This document shows positions 62,916 to 64,000 of a DNA stretch of 64,000 nt, piece by piece. Position 1 is the first letter of the stretch, and each line of letters opens with the position of its first letter. A model generated the notes under the pieces. It was not told the DNA's origin. It ran no database searches and saw only the letters and a list, made by a program, of their open reading frames with translations. Made by a program: the position numbers and the translations under genes. The stretch is from JAWKTM01 sp041399085. GTDB lineage: Bacteria > Planctomycetota > Planctomycetia > Pirellulales > Pirellulaceae. The DNA lies in NCBI GenBank assembly GCA_041399085.1, contig JAWKTM010000007.1, positions 124,001 through 188,000 of the forward strand. Direction: 5' to 3'.

Positions 62916-63415
62916 CGGTGTCTCCGAACGAAGTTGTGGCCCGGATGAGAAGCATCATGATGAGGTGAGGTGTGACGCCAGGGCGGGTTCGATTGTACCA
63001 ACTGGACGCGTCGTGGCGAGTTGCCCGAGCGGCGATGCCAAGTTTTAGGCGACCGGCAGATCAAAAGTAGCAGCACGCGGCGCAAGCAAGTGAATCCGCC
63101 GACACACTCGCTCGCGCTACGTGCTCGTATTTCGGGATTCCGACACACTCGCTCGCGCTACGTGCTCGCATTTCGGTACATTCTCATCTGCCGGTTGCCT
63201 TACCGACCGCCGTGCCGTCAGCGTCGCGTTGACGCTGCTGTCCTGCGTCCTAGAATGAACGGGCTCGCCGGGTTCGACCGGCGGCCGAGGGGTAAACCTG
63301 ATCGCTTCATGCCGCCGTGGAAATGGTTCCGGGCGCTCGATTTGCAACAGCGAACGCCAACCATTTTTCGTGGCACCCGCCTTTCCTCGACGTCAAACCC
63401 AGAAAGTTTAACTGC
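62916..63415. repeat. intergenic region with a 41-bp tandem repeat
   Basis: 500 bases between divergent genes. Two direct copies of cgacacactcgctcgcgcta followed by cgtgctcg(t/c)atttcgg begin at 63100 and 63141 (period 41). A third, partial copy may precede. The rest shows no convincing gene; open frames there (for example 63021-63434 plus) look like chance. No terminator or RNA gene seen. Confidence 0.65.
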
Positions 63416-64000
63416 ATGGTTACGCGAGCGTTGACCGCCTTGCCCGTGTTTAACGAAGTTGGCCACGTGGCCGAAGTCCTCGAACAGGTGCGGCGGTATT
63501 GTCCGCAGGTGTTGGTGGTCGACGACGGATCGACCGACGGGACTTCGGAACTGTTGAGCGAATTGACGACGGCTCATCGCGAAATCACGGTCCTCCGCCA
63601 CGAACAGAACCAAGGGTACGGGGCCGCGCTGCGGACGGCGTTTCGTTTCGCCGTCGATATGGGTTACGACGTGCTCGTCACGATCGACTGCGACGGACAG
63701 CACGAACCGCAGCGGATTCCGCGGTTTATCACGGCTTGCCACCACGGCGTCGATATCGTGTCGGGCAGTCGGTACTTGAAGCAATATCCGCGCGACAGCC
63801 GCCCGCCGGCGGATCGACGTTGGATTAACCAGCGGATCACGAGCGACTTGAATCGGCGGCTCGGCTTGCATTTGACCGACGCGTTTTGCGGTTTCAAGGC
63901 GTATCGCACCTCGGCATTGCGGCATCTGACTCCGACCGAAAGCGGCTATGCGATGCCGCTGGAATTGTGGGTGCAAGCCGCCGCGGCTCGGCTGCGAATT
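63416..64000 (+). CDS. family 2 glycosyltransferase, partial (runs off the window)
   Basis: Starts at the ATG at 63416 and is open to the last base, giving 195 residues. MVTRALTALPVFNEVGHVAE at the N-terminus; VLVVDDGSTDGTSELL near residue 32 (nucleotide-binding DDGS); NQGYGAALRTAFRFAVDMGY near 63; VTIDCDGQHEPQRIP near 87 with the metal-binding DxD-like DCDGQ; GSRYLKQYPRD. It resembles dolichol-phosphate-mannose synthase/undecaprenyl-type GT2 enzymes, which transfer sugars to lipid carriers. Later membrane segments, if any, lie beyond the window. The donor sugar is unknown. Confidence 0.85.
   Translation, partial: MVTRALTALPVFNEVGHVAEVLEQVRRYCPQVLVVDDGSTDGTSELLSELTTAHREITVLRHEQNQGYGAALRTAFRFAVDMGYDVLVTIDCDGQHEPQRIPRFITACHHGVDIVSGSRYLKQYPRDSRPPADRRWINQRITSDLNRRLGLHLTDAFCGFKAYRTSALRHLTPTESGYAMPLELWVQAAAARLRI

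Noticed and set aside
63100..63180. Possible attachment-site pair from the 41-bp direct repeats
   Set aside because: The copies are tandem with no element between them, and no integrase or tRNA gene is close.

Overview
The window is a GC-rich bacterial chromosome segment from a planctomycete, most likely of the Pirellulales type. That reading rests on gene families that are near-diagnostic of the group: PVC-type haem-binding dehydrogenases with HEAT repeats and a C-terminal CxxCH, DUF1549/DUF1553, DUF1592/1588/1585 and DUF1552 cytochrome-associated proteins, a DUF1559 pseudopilin, DUF1570, CRTAC1/FG-GAP proteins, a PhoPQ-related (PqaA) hydrolase and many long secreted proteins. No tRNA, rRNA, CRISPR array, transposase or prophage gene was seen.

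Layout. 0-1.7 kb: a secreted prenyltransferase/squalene-oxidase-fold protein and an FmdB zinc ribbon. 1.8-15 kb: a minus-strand run of SGNH hydrolase, PVC haem dehydrogenase, DUF1549/DUF1553 protein and a giant 1991-residue alpha-solenoid protein, probably one operon. 15-17.3 kb: secreted rhodanese and a GANTGV-repeat, glycine-zipper protein. 17.8-23 kb: a Gfo/Idh/MocA oxidoreductase and a second PVC dehydrogenase, each with one frameshift. 23.2-30.1 kb: housekeeping genes (rimI, a methyltransferase, an MMPL transporter, a CoaB domain, trmB, a FabZ-like dehydratase) plus two very short, very basic proteins. 30.2-34.7 kb: a CBM9 / DUF1592 / DUF1552 cassette riddled with frameshifts. 34.9-37.4 kb: a primary sigma factor gene whose last ~30 codons are out of frame, a terminator on each side, and a 61-residue acidic protein. 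37.5-42.3 kb: a secreted alpha/beta hydrolase and a three-gene TadE/TadG (VWA) pilus locus. 42.5-49.6 kb: DinB-like, PqaA-like, esterase, DUF1570 and YiiX-like proteins separated by repeat-filled spacers. 50.1-52.4 kb: UDP-glucose dehydrogenase and an NAD-sugar epimerase, overlapping. 52.4-56.8 kb: a third PVC dehydrogenase with a ThuA domain, also frameshifted. 57.2-61.9 kb: DUF1559 pseudopilin, small lipoprotein, TPR membrane protein and CRTAC1-like protein. 62-64 kb: a REC-HATPase signalling protein and the start of a family 2 glycosyltransferase running off the end.

How it fits together. Most genes are exported proteins for breakdown or modification of external polymers and sugars, with periplasmic cytochrome-linked oxidation. 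Sugar-nucleotide genes and the glycosyltransferase point to surface polysaccharide.

The strongest candidate for something undescribed is the giant solenoid protein: about 28 copies of a 38-41 (mostly exactly 39) residue repeat that does not read as canonical HEAT or TPR. Other notable items are the two tiny basic genes, the frameshift in the sigma factor gene, the concentrated decay at 30.8-34.7 kb, and two families of palindromic dispersed repeats. Frameshifts in at least eight genes, including an essential one, mean indel errors in the assembly must be excluded before any biological reading of the disruptions.
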